Both the position numbers and the translations under genes were made by a program. From Kutzneria sp. 744 (GTDB lineage: Bacteria; Actinomycetota; Actinomycetes; Mycobacteriales; Pseudonocardiaceae): DNA of 64,000 nt. The stretch's first letter is position 1. The number at the start of each line of letters is the position of its first letter. Of the stretch, positions 17,074 to 26,132 are shown one piece after another. The notes beneath the pieces are model-generated. The model saw only the letters and a list, made by a program, of their open reading frames with translations. It made no database searches and was not told where the DNA came from. The DNA lies in contig NZ_KK037166.1 of NCBI RefSeq assembly GCF_000568255.1, positions 10,504,967 through 10,568,966 on the forward strand. The letters are read 5' to 3'.

Positions 17074-19794
17074 TCAGGGAGCCAATTGCCACTCCTGGTT
17101 GGTGCCGCCGTTGGCGGTCCACTGCACGACTTGTGCTCCGTCGCTGGTCGAGCGGCCGTAGACGTCCGTGACCAGCCCGCTGTCACGGCTGACGACGGTG
17201 TAGTACCCGTCGCCGGTGGGTTTGAGGTACCACTGCTGGTTGGTGCCGCCGTTGCTGGTCCACTGTTGCAGCTGCAAGCCCGCGGTGGAGGAGCCACCGT
17301 TGACGTCGAGCACCTTGCCGCTCGCGGTGTAGGTCAGCGTGAACGCCCCGTCGGACAGGGCACTGACGGTCCACGCCGCGCCGCCGGTCTGCTGCACGGC
17401 CTTGGCGCCGTCCGCCGTGGAGTTGCCGGAGATGGCGAGCGGCTTGCCGCTGTTGCGGTTGACGATGTGGTACGTGCCCGGCGTGGGGCCGCTGCTGGAA
17501 CCCAGGTTGATGTACTCGGCCGAGTCGGTGAACGCGGTGGTGCCGCCCTTGGTGGTGGACAGCACCAGGTATATCCGCGAGCCGCTGGCCGGGGCGGTGA
17601 AGGTGACCGGCTGGGTGACCCGGGAGCCGAGCGGGATGGTCAGGGTCGTGTTGCCGGATGCGACGACCGTGCCGCCTACCTGGTTCAGGTACGCCGTCCA
17701 GGTGAAGCCGACGGAGGCGTTGCTGAAGTCGTCGTTGAACACGGTGATGTTCCGGGTCACCGTGCTGCCGGACGAGTAGGAGGTCACGGCCTGCGGGAGC
17801 GGGAAGTCGCCGTTCGAGTCCGACTTGCCGGAGGCCGACCAGTAGGGCAGGTCGATCGCGGCGATCGGGTTGAATCCGTCCTGGATCCGCTGGATCTGCG
17901 GGTTGCTCCAGGGATCGGCGAGGTTGTCCGCGCCGTAGAGGGGATGGCGGCCTTCCTCGGTGGTGAAGTCGGTGGTGCGTACGCCCGGCACGAAGCCGGC
18001 CCAGCCGGACAGCAGGGTGTACGGGCGAAGGTCGCTCGCGTCCTTGCCGCGCTTGGCGGCGGTCGCCGTGGCGAACCATTCGAAGCCTTGCGTGGTGCTG
18101 CACGCCGGCCAGATGTACTCGCCGTCGCCGAGGGGCCGGCCGGTTCCGGACCACAGCTGTTCGCCGTAGTTGCCGAAGCCGTCCAGGTAGTGCGGGACGA
18201 TGTTGAAGTTGGCCTGCGTCATGTTCGGGTACTGGTTGGGCGACGCGCCGACGCCTTCGTCGACGCTGACGGGCCTGGTGCCGTCGTTGCCGTTCATCGC
18301 CGTGTACAGGTCCTGCTCGAACTGGCCGGAGTCCTGGCCGCTGGCGCCGTTCGGCTCGTTGACCTGGCTCCAGCGGATGATCGCGGGGTGGTTGCGGTCG
18401 CGCAGCACCAGTGAGCGGGCGTGGTTGACCATGTTGGTGAGTCCGGCGGAGAAGTCCTGGAGGCCGCTGGAGCCGCGGATGGCGGTCTCGTCGATGATCA
18501 TCAGGCCCAGCTGGTCGGCCACGTCGAGCATGAAGGGGCTGGCCGGTTCCTGGTGGATGCGCACCACGTTGTAGTTGAGTCGCTGGTAGTTGTCGACGGC
18601 CTGCGGCCAGCCGGCGTTCGTGCTCGACGGCGGAAGGAAGCCGGGCAGCGTGTCGTAGGCGTCGCCCGCGCCGCCGTTGTTGATCTGGTCGTAGTCGGCG
18701 CCTTGCAGGTCGTCGCCGCGCAGGTTCGCCCGCACGCCGTTGAGGTAGTAGTACGCGCCGTTCTGGGTGAATTCCCGGAACCCGAACCGGCGGGTGGCGT
18801 CACTGGTGTGGCCGTCGTCGGTGGCCGCGTGCACCGCCAGGTCGTGCAACTGGGCACGGTACCCGGACCGGTAGGGGACGTTCGGCCACCAGTAGGAAGT
18901 GGAGCCGAGGTTCCACGCCACCGGGCCGACGGTCACCGTGCTTGTCGAGTGCGCGCCGACCGTGACGGTCTTGCTGGGCAGCGACGGATAGCTAAATGAC
19001 GTTCCGTTGTCGGACGTGAGCGATCCGGTCAGGGTCACCGTGCGGGCGCTCGCGGAGGTGTTGGTCACCGACACGTCGTAGCTGAGGGTCTGATTGGCCA
19101 CCGAGGTGCGTACGAAGGTGTCGCTGACATACACGGCGGGATAGATGCGCAGGAACGCGGAGCGGTAGATGCCCTGGGGCACCGCTGCGGACCATTCGGC
19201 GGCATCCGGTACCAGGTACTTGCCGTTCGACGGATTCTTCAGCGCGTTGCGCCCCTTGACGTCCACGCTGATCGTGTGCGTGGTTCCGGGCGCCGCGTAG
19301 GGGGTGATGTCGAAGTTCGACGGGGTGAAGGCGGTGGTCTGGGTGGCGACCACCTGACCGTCCACCGACAGAGTCGCCTGGTGGTTGACCGCGCCGAACT
19401 CGATCCACACCGACTGCGGCTGTCCCGAGTCCGGCACGGTGATCGTGCGCGAGTACACCGCTTCGGACACGCTGGTGAAGCCCTGCTTGTACCAGCCGCC
19501 GCCGGGCACGGTGATCGAGGTCTTCCCCTGGCCCGCCGGCGTGAAGCTCCACGATCCGGACAGGTCGACCGACGCTACCGCGGCGTCGCCGGCGGTGAAA
19601 CCATCGACGCCTGATGCCGCTGCGGCGGGAACGGACGCCGTGGAGGCGGTGGAGGACGCCGATCGCGGTGCGGCTGTGGCCGGCCCGGCGGCCAGGCCCG
19701 CGGCGACTAGCGCCGCGACGGCCACGACCGCCCCTGCCAAACCTCGCCGTCGCGGCGAGGGCGTGTGTTGACGGTACCGGTTGAGGCGTTGCAT
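17074..19794 (-). CDS. Secreted glycoside hydrolase family 2 enzyme with ricin-type lectin domain
   Basis: A 906-residue secreted hydrolase. After a long signal peptide (Arg-rich, then hydrophobic, ending PATAA near residue 42) come a sugar-binding domain, an immunoglobulin-like domain and the GH2 TIM barrel with RWSQVNEPNG, whose Glu (about 480) is the acid/base. Glu of GDGEYIW near 559 is the likely nucleophile. A C-terminal ricin-type beta-trefoil (about 770-906) has repeated QQWTSNGGTNQQW-like units. I chose ATG 19794 because GGAGAGGG precedes it by 8 bases; an upstream ATG at 19812 has no such site. GH2 includes beta-galactosidases, mannosidases and glucuronidases, and specificity is open. 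Confidence 0.92.
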   Translation of the reverse strand: MQRLNRYRQHTPSPRRRGLAGAVVAVAALVAAGLAAGPATAAPRSASSTASTASVPAAAASGVDGFTAGDAAVASVDLSGSWSFTPAGQGKTSITVPGGGWYKQGFTSVSEAVYSRTITVPDSGQPQSVWIEFGAVNHQATLSVDGQVVATQTTAFTPSNFDITPYAAPGTTHTISVDVKGRNALKNPSNGKYLVPDAAEWSAAVPQGIYRSAFLRIYPAVYVSDTFVRTSVANQTLSYDVSVTNTSASARTVTLTGSLTSDNGTSFSYPSLPSKTVTVGAHSTSTVTVGPVAWNLGSTSYWWPNVPYRSGYRAQLHDLAVHAATDDGHTSDATRRFGFREFTQNGAYYYLNGVRANLRGDDLQGADYDQINNGGAGDAYDTLPGFLPPSSTNAGWPQAVDNYQRLNYNVVRIHQEPASPFMLDVADQLGLMIIDETAIRGSSGLQDFSAGLTNMVNHARSLVLRDRNHPAIIRWSQVNEPNGASGQDSGQFEQDLYTAMNGNDGTRPVSVDEGVGASPNQYPNMTQANFNIVPHYLDGFGNYGEQLWSGTGRPLGDGEYIWPACSTTQGFEWFATATAAKRGKDASDLRPYTLLSGWAGFVPGVRTTDFTTEEGRHPLYGADNLADPWSNPQIQRIQDGFNPIAAIDLPYWSASGKSDSNGDFPLPQAVTSYSSGSTVTRNITVFNDDFSNASVGFTWTAYLNQVGGTVVASGNTTLTIPLGSRVTQPVTFTAPASGSRIYLVLSTTKGGTTAFTDSAEYINLGSSSGPTPGTYHIVNRNSGKPLAISGNSTADGAKAVQQTGGAAWTVSALSDGAFTLTYTASGKVLDVNGGSSTAGLQLQQWTSNGGTNQQWYLKPTGDGYYTVVSRDSGLVTDVYGRSTSDGAQVVQWTANGGTNQEWQLAP

Positions 19795-20231
19795 GCGCGG
19801 GACCCTCTCCATTGACGGGCGCGACGTGCTACCAGTGACCGAATAGGCGCGCCGCGCTCGACGCGCGGCGCGGGTTGCCGGGCGCGAACTCGCTCAGCGG
19901 TGGGATGTGTTCGCGGCCGGTTCGGATCGTGGGTTAAGTTGCCAGCGCGCCGAGACGAGTGCAAGGGATGCGGGCCACTGCGCCGCCACCCCGCGGCGCC
20001 TGTCCGTCTTGACAGGCGGCTGACCAGCCTCGTTCGAATCGGTTCGATAATCGCGCTCTGAAGCGTCCAGTGCCGGCTCGCGAAACTTTCAGGTCATCGC
20101 CCGGCTCCATCGATTCCGGGCACGAAGCGATGATGCGAGGTCTAGCACATGCTGTGAACATAAGGCCCGGGTGCTCGGGCCGGTGCGACTAGACCGACGC
20201 CGGGATTCCCACAAGCATGACCCGGCCGCAG
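19795..20231. other. Upstream region of the GH2 gene
   Basis: About 440 bases without a credible gene. It should hold the GH2 promoter. A 14-base inverted repeat at 20034-20047 is the only distinct site I can point to. Confidence 0.5.
20034..20047. promoter_or_regulatory. Candidate LacI-type operator upstream of GH2 gene
   Basis: TCGAATCGGTTCGA is an inverted repeat (TCGAA-4-TTCGA) about 240 bases before the GH2 start. Similar CG-centred palindromes are used by LacI-family sugar regulators in actinobacteria. The distance and the imperfect centre make this tentative. Confidence 0.35.
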
Positions 20232-20270
20232 TGGTGTCCCTTCGCAATCCCCGCGCGAAGGGACACCACC
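20232..20270. terminator. Hairpin terminator
   Basis: GTGGTGTCCCTTCGC (20232-20246) and GCGAAGGGACACCAC (20256-20270) form a perfect 15-base-pair stem with a 9-base loop. It would stop transcripts running left from the alpha-galactosidase gene before they enter the GH2 promoter region. Confidence 0.8.
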
Positions 20271-20383
20271 GGCTCAATCCGACCTGGCCCCCGCTCGATC
20301 AGGGCTGGCGATATAGCACCCTGGGCGCACGAGCGCGCGTACCGTGAGGTGCACGGTTCGTCGTCGTGGCGAGGGGGTCGGCT

Positions 20384-20611
20384 ATGACATGGCCCATCTT
20401 GGTTGCCGTGGTTGTCCTGGCACTGGCCATCGCGGCATTCGTGGACATGCGGTCGCGTCGAATCCGTGGGCACGCGCTGACGATGCGACTACCCAGCCGG
20501 ACGGCGCGCAGGAGCGAGGCTCGGGCGCTGATGTCACGCCGAGTCGCGCCGGCCGACTGGGACAAGTACCGAGCCCGTCGGCCAGGTGTGGACATCCCGA
20601 GGGCGGACTGA
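20384..20611 (+). CDS. Small single-pass membrane protein of unknown function
   Basis: A 75-residue protein: one N-terminal membrane helix (WPILVAVVVLALAIAAFV), then an arginine-rich cytoplasmic tail. ATG 20384 is preceded by GCGAGGGGG; an in-frame GTG at 20366 overlaps that site and is less likely. I recognise no family. It lies between two left-running glycosidase genes but reads the other way. Confidence 0.6.
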   Translation: MTWPILVAVVVLALAIAAFVDMRSRRIRGHALTMRLPSRTARRSEARALMSRRVAPADWDKYRARRPGVDIPRAD

Positions 20612-20651
20612 AATCTGCTGATGCTCGTCGGCACCGCCCTGGCGCTACCGG

Positions 20652-22787
20652 TCAGCTCACCGTGAAGCCGTGGTAGCCGACCAGGGCCGGTGATCCGGCC
20701 GAGGCCGATACCACGAACAAGCCGGCGTCCTGGGTCGCTGCCTGTCCGGCCACGGTCGCGGTGCCGACGGTCGTCCAGTTCTGGCCGTCGGTGGAGTAGT
20801 AGCCGGTGTAGCTCGCGCCGGCCCGAACCAGCTTGAGGTGCACCGGAACCACGGCCGGAATGGTCCCGTTGCCCGGGGTCACGGAGTCGATGTACGGGTT
20901 GCCGTCGCTGTTCCACTCCAGCTGGATGCCGCCGGACGGCGACACGTACAGGATCACGCCCTCCGGCCCGGAGCCGGCGGCGGTCATGCTGTTGCGCACC
21001 ATGATGCCGGCCTTGGCGTAACCGCTGAGCGCGGCCGTTGAGGTGACCTCGGTTTCCACCGTGGCCGCCGTGCCGACCACGCCGGACCGGTAGATGGCGG
21101 AGTAGTTGTCGTTGCCGGACCACACGTCCTGGCCCGCCCCGGAGATCGCGAAGTCGCCGCCGACCTGACCGAACCGCGCCGGCGCGTCGGTCGCCGACGA
21201 GTACGTCGCGTACGGCGCCTGCACCGGCGAGACGAGCTGGGCCTGCTGGCTGGTGGACACGGTGCCCTGCCGGTCACGCCACAGGTAGTTGGCGGTAGCG
21301 GTGAGCGTGTCCGTCTCGATCGGAGTCGTCGGAGTCGGTGGCGTCACAGTGAACTGGGCGGTCACTGTCCGTCCCGTGCCGACGCCGGTGAACCGGGTCG
21401 GGCCGGTCGCCGTGATCGACCAGCCGGCCGGGCCGGTCAGCGCCAGGTCGGCCGCCCGAACCACGGTGCGGCCGTTGTTGGTGAAGGATTCCGTAACGCT
21501 GACCGGCTTTCCGGGCTCAGCGCCGGTCAGGTCGCTCTGCCCGAGTATCACGTTCGGGCCGACGTTGGAGCCCACCCTGCCGGCCGACACCTGGTACATC
21601 ACGACGCCATGCGCCGGCACGGCGGCGGTGATGGCGCCAGCCGTCTCGGTGGTGTTGTGTGACCAGAGGTCCCGCAGCTGGTAGTCGTTCGACTTCGGCA
21701 GGCCGACCTCGCTCGCGGTGGTGCCGATCGTGGCGGTCGTGCCGGTGGAGTTGAACAGCACCACGGCCCGGTCGCCGCCGGACAGCGGCTTGGACAACAC
21801 CCACAACCCGTTGTTCCCGGCGGGCTTCCCGCTGGCCGGCACCGGAACCGCCTGCTTGGCCAACGGATCCTGGTCGACGGCGATGACATCGGCGTTGGTG
21901 TAGATGGCGAGGTCGGCGGCGCTGATGTGGCGCAGATCGGTGCCGGCGATCAGCGGCGCGTTCATTGCCGCCCACAGGCTGAACTCGGCCCGGTACTCGG
22001 CGGTGGTCAGGTGCCCGTTGCCGACCTCGAGCATGTCCGGGTCGTTCCACGCGCCCGGCCCGGAGTACGGGTAGAGCCACACGTTCTGCTGGAAGATCGA
22101 CAGCATGCTGCCGTAGCTGTCGTTGATGTCCCCGGTGGTGCGCCAGGAGTTGCCGACCTGCGGACCCCACGTCCACGGCTGGTTGACGCCCCATTCGCAC
22201 AGGCTGTACAGGATCGGCCGGCCGGTGGCGGCGAGCGCATCCCGCATCGCGCTGTACCGGTCGATGTACTGCTGGGTGGTGCTGCTGCCGGCGTTGTTGC
22301 AGTTGTCGTACTTGAGGTAGTCGACGCCCCAGCTGGCGAAGCTCGCCGCGTCCTGCTTCTCGTGGCCGAGGCTGCCGGGATAGCCGGCGCAGGTCGCGGT
22401 GCCGGCGTCCTCGTAGATGCCGAGCTTGAGTCCCTTGGCGTGCACGTAGTCGGCGACCGCCTTGATACCGTCCGGGAACTTCACCGGGTCCGGCACGAGG
22501 TTGCCCGCGGCGTCGCGCTGCTTCTCCAGCCAGCAGTCGTCGATGTTGACGTACTGGTAGCCGGCCTTGCGCATGCCGTTGGCCACCATGGCGTCCGCGG
22601 TCTGCTCGACCAGCGCCGCGCTCACGTCGCAGCCGAACGCGTTCCAGTCGTTCCAGCCCAGCTGCGGGGTTTTGGCCAATCCGTTGGCCAGCGCGTCCGC
22701 CGCCGGCGCGGTGACCAGCGGAACGGCGGTCGCGACGAGCAGGGCCGCGGCGAAGCCGACGACGCCGCGTCTCGGGAGTACGCCCAT
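20652..22787 (-). CDS. Secreted alpha-galactosidase, GH27 family
   Basis: A 711-residue secreted enzyme that removes alpha-linked galactose, for example from galactomannan or raffinose-type sugars. A signal peptide covers about the first 32 residues. The GH27 barrel begins TPQLGWNDWNAFGC and contains VNIDDCW, the nucleophile Asp in YLKYDNCN (about residue 161) and the acid/base Asp in RTTGDINDS (about 220). The C-terminal antiparallel domain is followed by an NEW3-like domain (about 405-495) and a roughly 180-residue beta-rich carbohydrate-binding-like domain. The length fits multi-domain actinobacterial members. ATG 22787 has a GGAGGAAC box. Confidence 0.95.
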   Translation of the reverse strand: MGVLPRRGVVGFAAALLVATAVPLVTAPAADALANGLAKTPQLGWNDWNAFGCDVSAALVEQTADAMVANGMRKAGYQYVNIDDCWLEKQRDAAGNLVPDPVKFPDGIKAVADYVHAKGLKLGIYEDAGTATCAGYPGSLGHEKQDAASFASWGVDYLKYDNCNNAGSSTTQQYIDRYSAMRDALAATGRPILYSLCEWGVNQPWTWGPQVGNSWRTTGDINDSYGSMLSIFQQNVWLYPYSGPGAWNDPDMLEVGNGHLTTAEYRAEFSLWAAMNAPLIAGTDLRHISAADLAIYTNADVIAVDQDPLAKQAVPVPASGKPAGNNGLWVLSKPLSGGDRAVVLFNSTGTTATIGTTASEVGLPKSNDYQLRDLWSHNTTETAGAITAAVPAHGVVMYQVSAGRVGSNVGPNVILGQSDLTGAEPGKPVSVTESFTNNGRTVVRAADLALTGPAGWSITATGPTRFTGVGTGRTVTAQFTVTPPTPTTPIETDTLTATANYLWRDRQGTVSTSQQAQLVSPVQAPYATYSSATDAPARFGQVGGDFAISGAGQDVWSGNDNYSAIYRSGVVGTAATVETEVTSTAALSGYAKAGIMVRNSMTAAGSGPEGVILYVSPSGGIQLEWNSDGNPYIDSVTPGNGTIPAVVPVHLKLVRAGASYTGYYSTDGQNWTTVGTATVAGQAATQDAGLFVVSASAGSPALVGYHGFTVS

Positions 22788-23138
22788 CGAACTGTTCCTC
22801 CATCCAGGAGCAGGGAACCCGGAACTGTTCGGTCATGGGCGGGCGTGTTGAAAAACCGCTCGTAACCGAACGGAAGCAATCAGGCAACCACGTTCTTAGC
22901 CTGGTGTGCAGGCGGTTCGCAAGGGGGAACCGGGCAGCTGTTGGATATTGTTTGACTTCCCGGTCCGGCGTTCGATCGCGGAACCGGCACCGGGGCCGGT
23001 TCCGGTGCCGGGGCCGAAGTGCCGCGCGTACCCGGAGATTCGGCAGAGCCGCGGGTGGCAGGCCGGGCCCGTCTGGGTGGATCCGATGCCCGACCGCGGT
23101 CCCCCACCGTTGGAAGTTCGACTGCGGGACGGGGGTGC
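22788..23138. other. Intergenic region with a GC-rich hairpin
   Basis: The first 100 bases should include the alpha-galactosidase promoter. CCGGCACCGG (22984-22993) and CCGGTGCCGG (23002-23011) form a perfect 10-base-pair stem with an 8-base loop, a possible terminator or operator. I find no gene. Confidence 0.5.
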
Positions 23139-23478
23139 CGTGGAGAACGAGGTGAGCGCCGACGCCATCGCATGTCGTGCAGGCCAAGGTCATTCGCGGC
23201 GATGTGAACGTGCACACGGCCACCGTCGTGGACCGTCCGACCCGGCCCCGGCAGTTGCCGCCCCGCCGATGCACTTGACCGGCCGGCGGGCCGAGCTGGC
23301 AGTCATGGACGACCTGCTGATCGAGGCCCAGACGGGTGGGTGGTGATGCTGACCGGGCAGGGCGGCGTGGGCAAGACGGCGCTCGCGCTGCACTGGGCGC
23401 ACGCGATGCGGGCCCGGTTCCCGAACGGCGAGCTGCATGCCGACCCGAGCGCGTTCAGCGGCTCAGAGCCACTGCCGC
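23139..23478 (+). pseudogene. NB-ARC/SARP-type regulator remnant
   Basis: The remains of an AfsR-like or XRE-type NB-ARC regulator. Three frames must be joined: NEVSADAIA, then VVQAKVIRGDVNVHTA and PRQLPP, then HLTGRRAELAVMDDLL and the P-loop MLTGQGGVGKTALALHWAHA with RFPNGELHADPSAFSG. Typical family members continue with the rest of the ATPase and TPR repeats. Here homology stops at about 23478, where an antisense transposase fragment begins. Confidence 0.72.
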
Positions 23479-23880
23479 TGCCCGGTCAGGGTGACGGTCT
23501 CGATGAAGTCCATCGCCAGAATCGCCTCAGCCTGGCAACGCAGGAAGGCAGCCCAGGTCACGGTCGCGCGCTGCGGGGACTGCTCGATGCCGGCTGTCTT
23601 GAGGATCTCTCATACCGCTGACGTGGCGACGGTGACGCCGAGGAGGGCGAGTTCACCGTGGATGCGGCGGTATCCCCGCGAAGGGTCCTCGGCAGCCACA
23701 CGCAAGACCAGTCGGCGGATCGAGGCGATGGTATGGGGTCGCCCGGCCCTGCGGTGCTGGCTCGCGCGCGTGTGGCGGCGCCGGTCCCGGGGTGGGCTGA
23801 GCACCGAAGTCCATGTGTCGGTCGACGCGTGGTCTGCCGATGCGGATCGTGCCGCCGGGCCAGGCCGGTGACAACCCGCG
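23479..23880 (-). pseudogene. Integrase-core transposase fragment with nonsense mutation
   Basis: The central part of an IS3/IS481-like transposase: ASIRRLVLRVAAEDPSRGYR, RIHGELALLGVTVATSAV, then a TGA where the family has Trp, then EILKTAGIEQSPQRATVTW, AAFLRCQAEAILAMDF and ETVTLTGQRQ. The first Asp of the catalytic triad is present; the rest is lost at the junction with the NB-ARC remnant. The N-terminal side is degenerate. Confidence 0.7.
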
Positions 23881-24100
23881 ACTCCTGCGAAGCGTGCACG
23901 AGCGGGCTGAGTGCGGTGAACTACCGCCTGTCGACTCTGTCCTTATCAGCCGCTCCAGGATGCCTTCGATCGACTTCTGAGACAGTTGTCGAACCGGTCG
24001 CGTGGCGCCGGCGGACACGACCAACCCGCCGGCCCCGCCCGCCGCGATGAAGCCAGTCCAAGCTGCTCCCGGCGGACCGAACTCGGGGGCGCCGCTGACG

Positions 24101-24560
24101 TCACGAATGCCCGTTGTAGCTCCAGGTCTGGCCAGTGCCGCGGTACTGCTCGACGGGGACGGGCTGAGTCTCCTCAACCAGGTGATCACGGCACAGGACA
24201 CCGTGCAGGTGATCGATCTCGTGTGAGACAAGGCGAGCGATGCCCCGGTCGAAGATCGTGATCTTCTTCTCTCCGGTGACCTCGGTGTGCTCACCGTGGA
24301 TCACCAGCGGCCGGGGAACCAGGCAGCGGACATCGAAGAAGCTCAGACAGCCCTCGTACTGCGCGTCGGTCTCCGTGCTTGCAACCACGCCGCGAACCAC
24401 CATCGAGATTGTCCGCAAACCCGCTGGCCAGAAGGGGTTCGAGGTCATCCCGCAATATTCGCATCACCTGGGCACCACGCCGAACAACCCGATCAGCGCA
24501 GATAGGCTCGGGGAGCTTGAAGCCACGGCGAGGCAAGGTCTCACCGGTGGGCGGTGTCAC
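24101..24560 (-). pseudogene. def: Peptide deformylase remnant
   Basis: The C-terminal part (24101-24448) keeps two of the three deformylase motifs, YEGCLSFFDVR (metal Cys) and LVSHEIDHLHG (metal His pair). The N-terminal motif (GxGLAAPQ) cannot be found in any frame. A piece in another frame (24448-24560) reads RRGFKLPEP and may be the original start. The gene should be inactive, and a housekeeping copy is expected elsewhere. Confidence 0.75.
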
Positions 24561-24800
24561 CGGTTCGGCGGTTGTCGCTCAGGTGGCTGATGAGGTGGCC
24601 GGTCAGGTCGGCCTGCTGTGTCACCTGCTCGGACGACAGTGCCTCGAAAACCAGCGTGCGGACCGCGTCCACGTGGTCGGGGCAGCCTGTTCGATGGCTG
24701 CTCGGCCGGTGGCTGCGAGGTGGAAGGTGGCCGCTGCGCCGGTCGGTCTCGCACTCCTCCCTCTCGACCAACCCCTTTCCTCAGCGTTCGTTGTGATGCT
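24541..24800 (-). pseudogene. MarR-family regulator C-terminal remnant
   Basis: Joining frames across two shifts gives VEREECETDRRSG, then ATFHLAATGRAAIEQAAP, then DHVDAVRTLVFEALSSEQV, which follows the wing and C-terminal helix pattern of MarR proteins. The DNA-binding N-terminus is absent. It lies directly before the deformylase remnant on the same strand. Confidence 0.6.
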
Positions 24801-24861
24801 GGTTCGGTCCGAGCACCGTTGCCGCCCGCCGATCAACCTTCACGCGCTGCGCACGGCTGCT

Positions 24862-25497
24862 TCAGTTGGTGGTGTTCGCCGCGCCGTATCTGGCCTCCAT
24901 CATCAGTACGGCCTCGTCCACGACGTGTGCCATCGATGCGTCGTCAGGGGACCAGTTGATGAGCAGCATCCGGGGCCAGAAGACGTAGTTGGAGATCATC
25001 CCGAGGAACTGGGTTGCTGCCAGTTCCGTGTCGTTCAGCTTGGCCGTTCCCAGGGCGTTCTCGGTGTCGAGATAGCGGCGTACCGAGTCGAAGTAGGGCA
25101 TCTTGCCGTGCGCGAAGTGGGCCTCGCCCAACTCGGGGAAGCGCGGCAGTTCGGCGATGACGATGCGGAAGAGGGCCGCCATGCCGGGCCGCGTGAGGAG
25201 GGTGACGTACCGGCGGCCGATCGCCGTCAGGCCCGCCCGCAGGTCGCCCGTCGGTGGGCGAAGGTCGCCATCGTCCTCGACCGTCCAGGACTCCGTCACA
25301 ATCGCGTCGAACAGCACCGCCTTGGTCGGGAACTGCTTGAACAGAGTCGCCTTCGACACCCCGGCCGCCTCGGCGACCTTGGCCAGTGAGGTGCCGGCGT
25401 ACCCGGCGTCGAGGAACAGTCGGGTGGCGGCCTCGACGATGGCCGCCCGCTTCTGCTCGGCGACGCGCCGGTGGTAGGGCGAGGGCTCCGTCGTCAT
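24862..25497 (-). CDS. TetR-family transcriptional regulator
   Basis: A 211-residue repressor. The N-terminal helix-turn-helix is clear: RAAIVEAATRLFLDAGYAG, TSLAKVAEAAGVSKATLFKQF, then PTKAVLFDAIV. The C-terminal ligand domain is about 140 residues, with no specific family signature. I prefer ATG 25497 over the in-frame GTG at 25512. Immediately upstream, in the opposite direction, is a truncated short-chain dehydrogenase, a common TetR target, but the junction has removed both its start and any shared promoter. Confidence 0.88.
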   Translation of the reverse strand: MTTEPSPYHRRVAEQKRAAIVEAATRLFLDAGYAGTSLAKVAEAAGVSKATLFKQFPTKAVLFDAIVTESWTVEDDGDLRPPTGDLRAGLTAIGRRYVTLLTRPGMAALFRIVIAELPRFPELGEAHFAHGKMPYFDSVRRYLDTENALGTAKLNDTELAATQFLGMISNYVFWPRMLLINWSPDDASMAHVVDEAVLMMEARYGAANTTN

Positions 25498-25502
25498 GAG
25501 GC

Positions 25503-26132
25503 GAGCGGGCACTGTTCGTCCGCCTGGACGTCACCGACGAGGACGCCTGGGCGGCGGCGGTCACCGAGACCGAACGCCGGTTCGGTCCGATCGCGGTGCT
25601 GGTCAACAACGCTGGCGTCCAGAACCCCGCGGTGCCGATCGAGGCCATCGAACGGCGGGTCTGGGACCGCATACTCGACGTCAACCTCACCGGCACGTTT
25701 CTCGCCATCAAGACCGTGACGCCGTCACTGCGCCGCAACGGCGGCGGAGTGATCGTCAACATCGCCTCCACGATGGCCCACGTCGGCACCTCGCTCTACG
25801 CGCCGTATGTCGCCAGCAAGTGGGCGTTGCGCGGGCTCACCAGGACCGCCACGCTGGAGCTGGGCCGAGACGGCATCCGGGTCAACTCCATCCACCCCGG
25901 CGTCATCTCCACCCCGTTGATCAACGAACCGATCGCCGGCCAGCCGCCCATCGCCGACTTCTACTCGCCCGAGCCGTACGCCATCCCCCGGATGGGAACC
26001 CCGGCCGACATCACCACACTCCTGCTCTACCTCACCTCGGCCGACGCATCGTTCGTCACGGGCTCGGAGTTCGTCGCGGACGGCGGGCTCCTGCTCGGCC
26101 CCGCCCTGCAGCCCGACACGACGGCGGCCTGA
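25503..26132 (+). pseudogene. Short-chain dehydrogenase lacking its N-terminal NAD-binding motif
   Basis: A frame of about 209 codons aligns with the SDR family from the second beta-alpha unit on: RALFVRLDVTDEDAW, VLVNNAGVQNPAVPIE, VIVNIASTMAH (catalytic Ser), YAPYVASKWALRGL (Tyr and Lys) and NSIHPGVISTPL. The first 45 residues with TGxxxGxG are missing, and no start codon with a ribosome binding site is available; the earliest is GTG 25596. The break lies within a few bases of the TetR start, so a deletion joined the two. A functional enzyme is unlikely. Confidence 0.82.

Noticed and set aside
22984-23011. CCGGCACCGG/CCGGTGCCGG hairpin as a specific operator
   Set aside because: In such GC-rich DNA the palindrome alone does not identify a binding protein; it is listed only as a hairpin inside the intergenic entry.
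21517-23274. 585-codon minus-strand frame
   Set aside because: Overlaps the GH27 gene in another frame; the composition (Arg/Gly-rich) is that of a shadow, and the GH27 frame has signal peptide and catalytic motifs.
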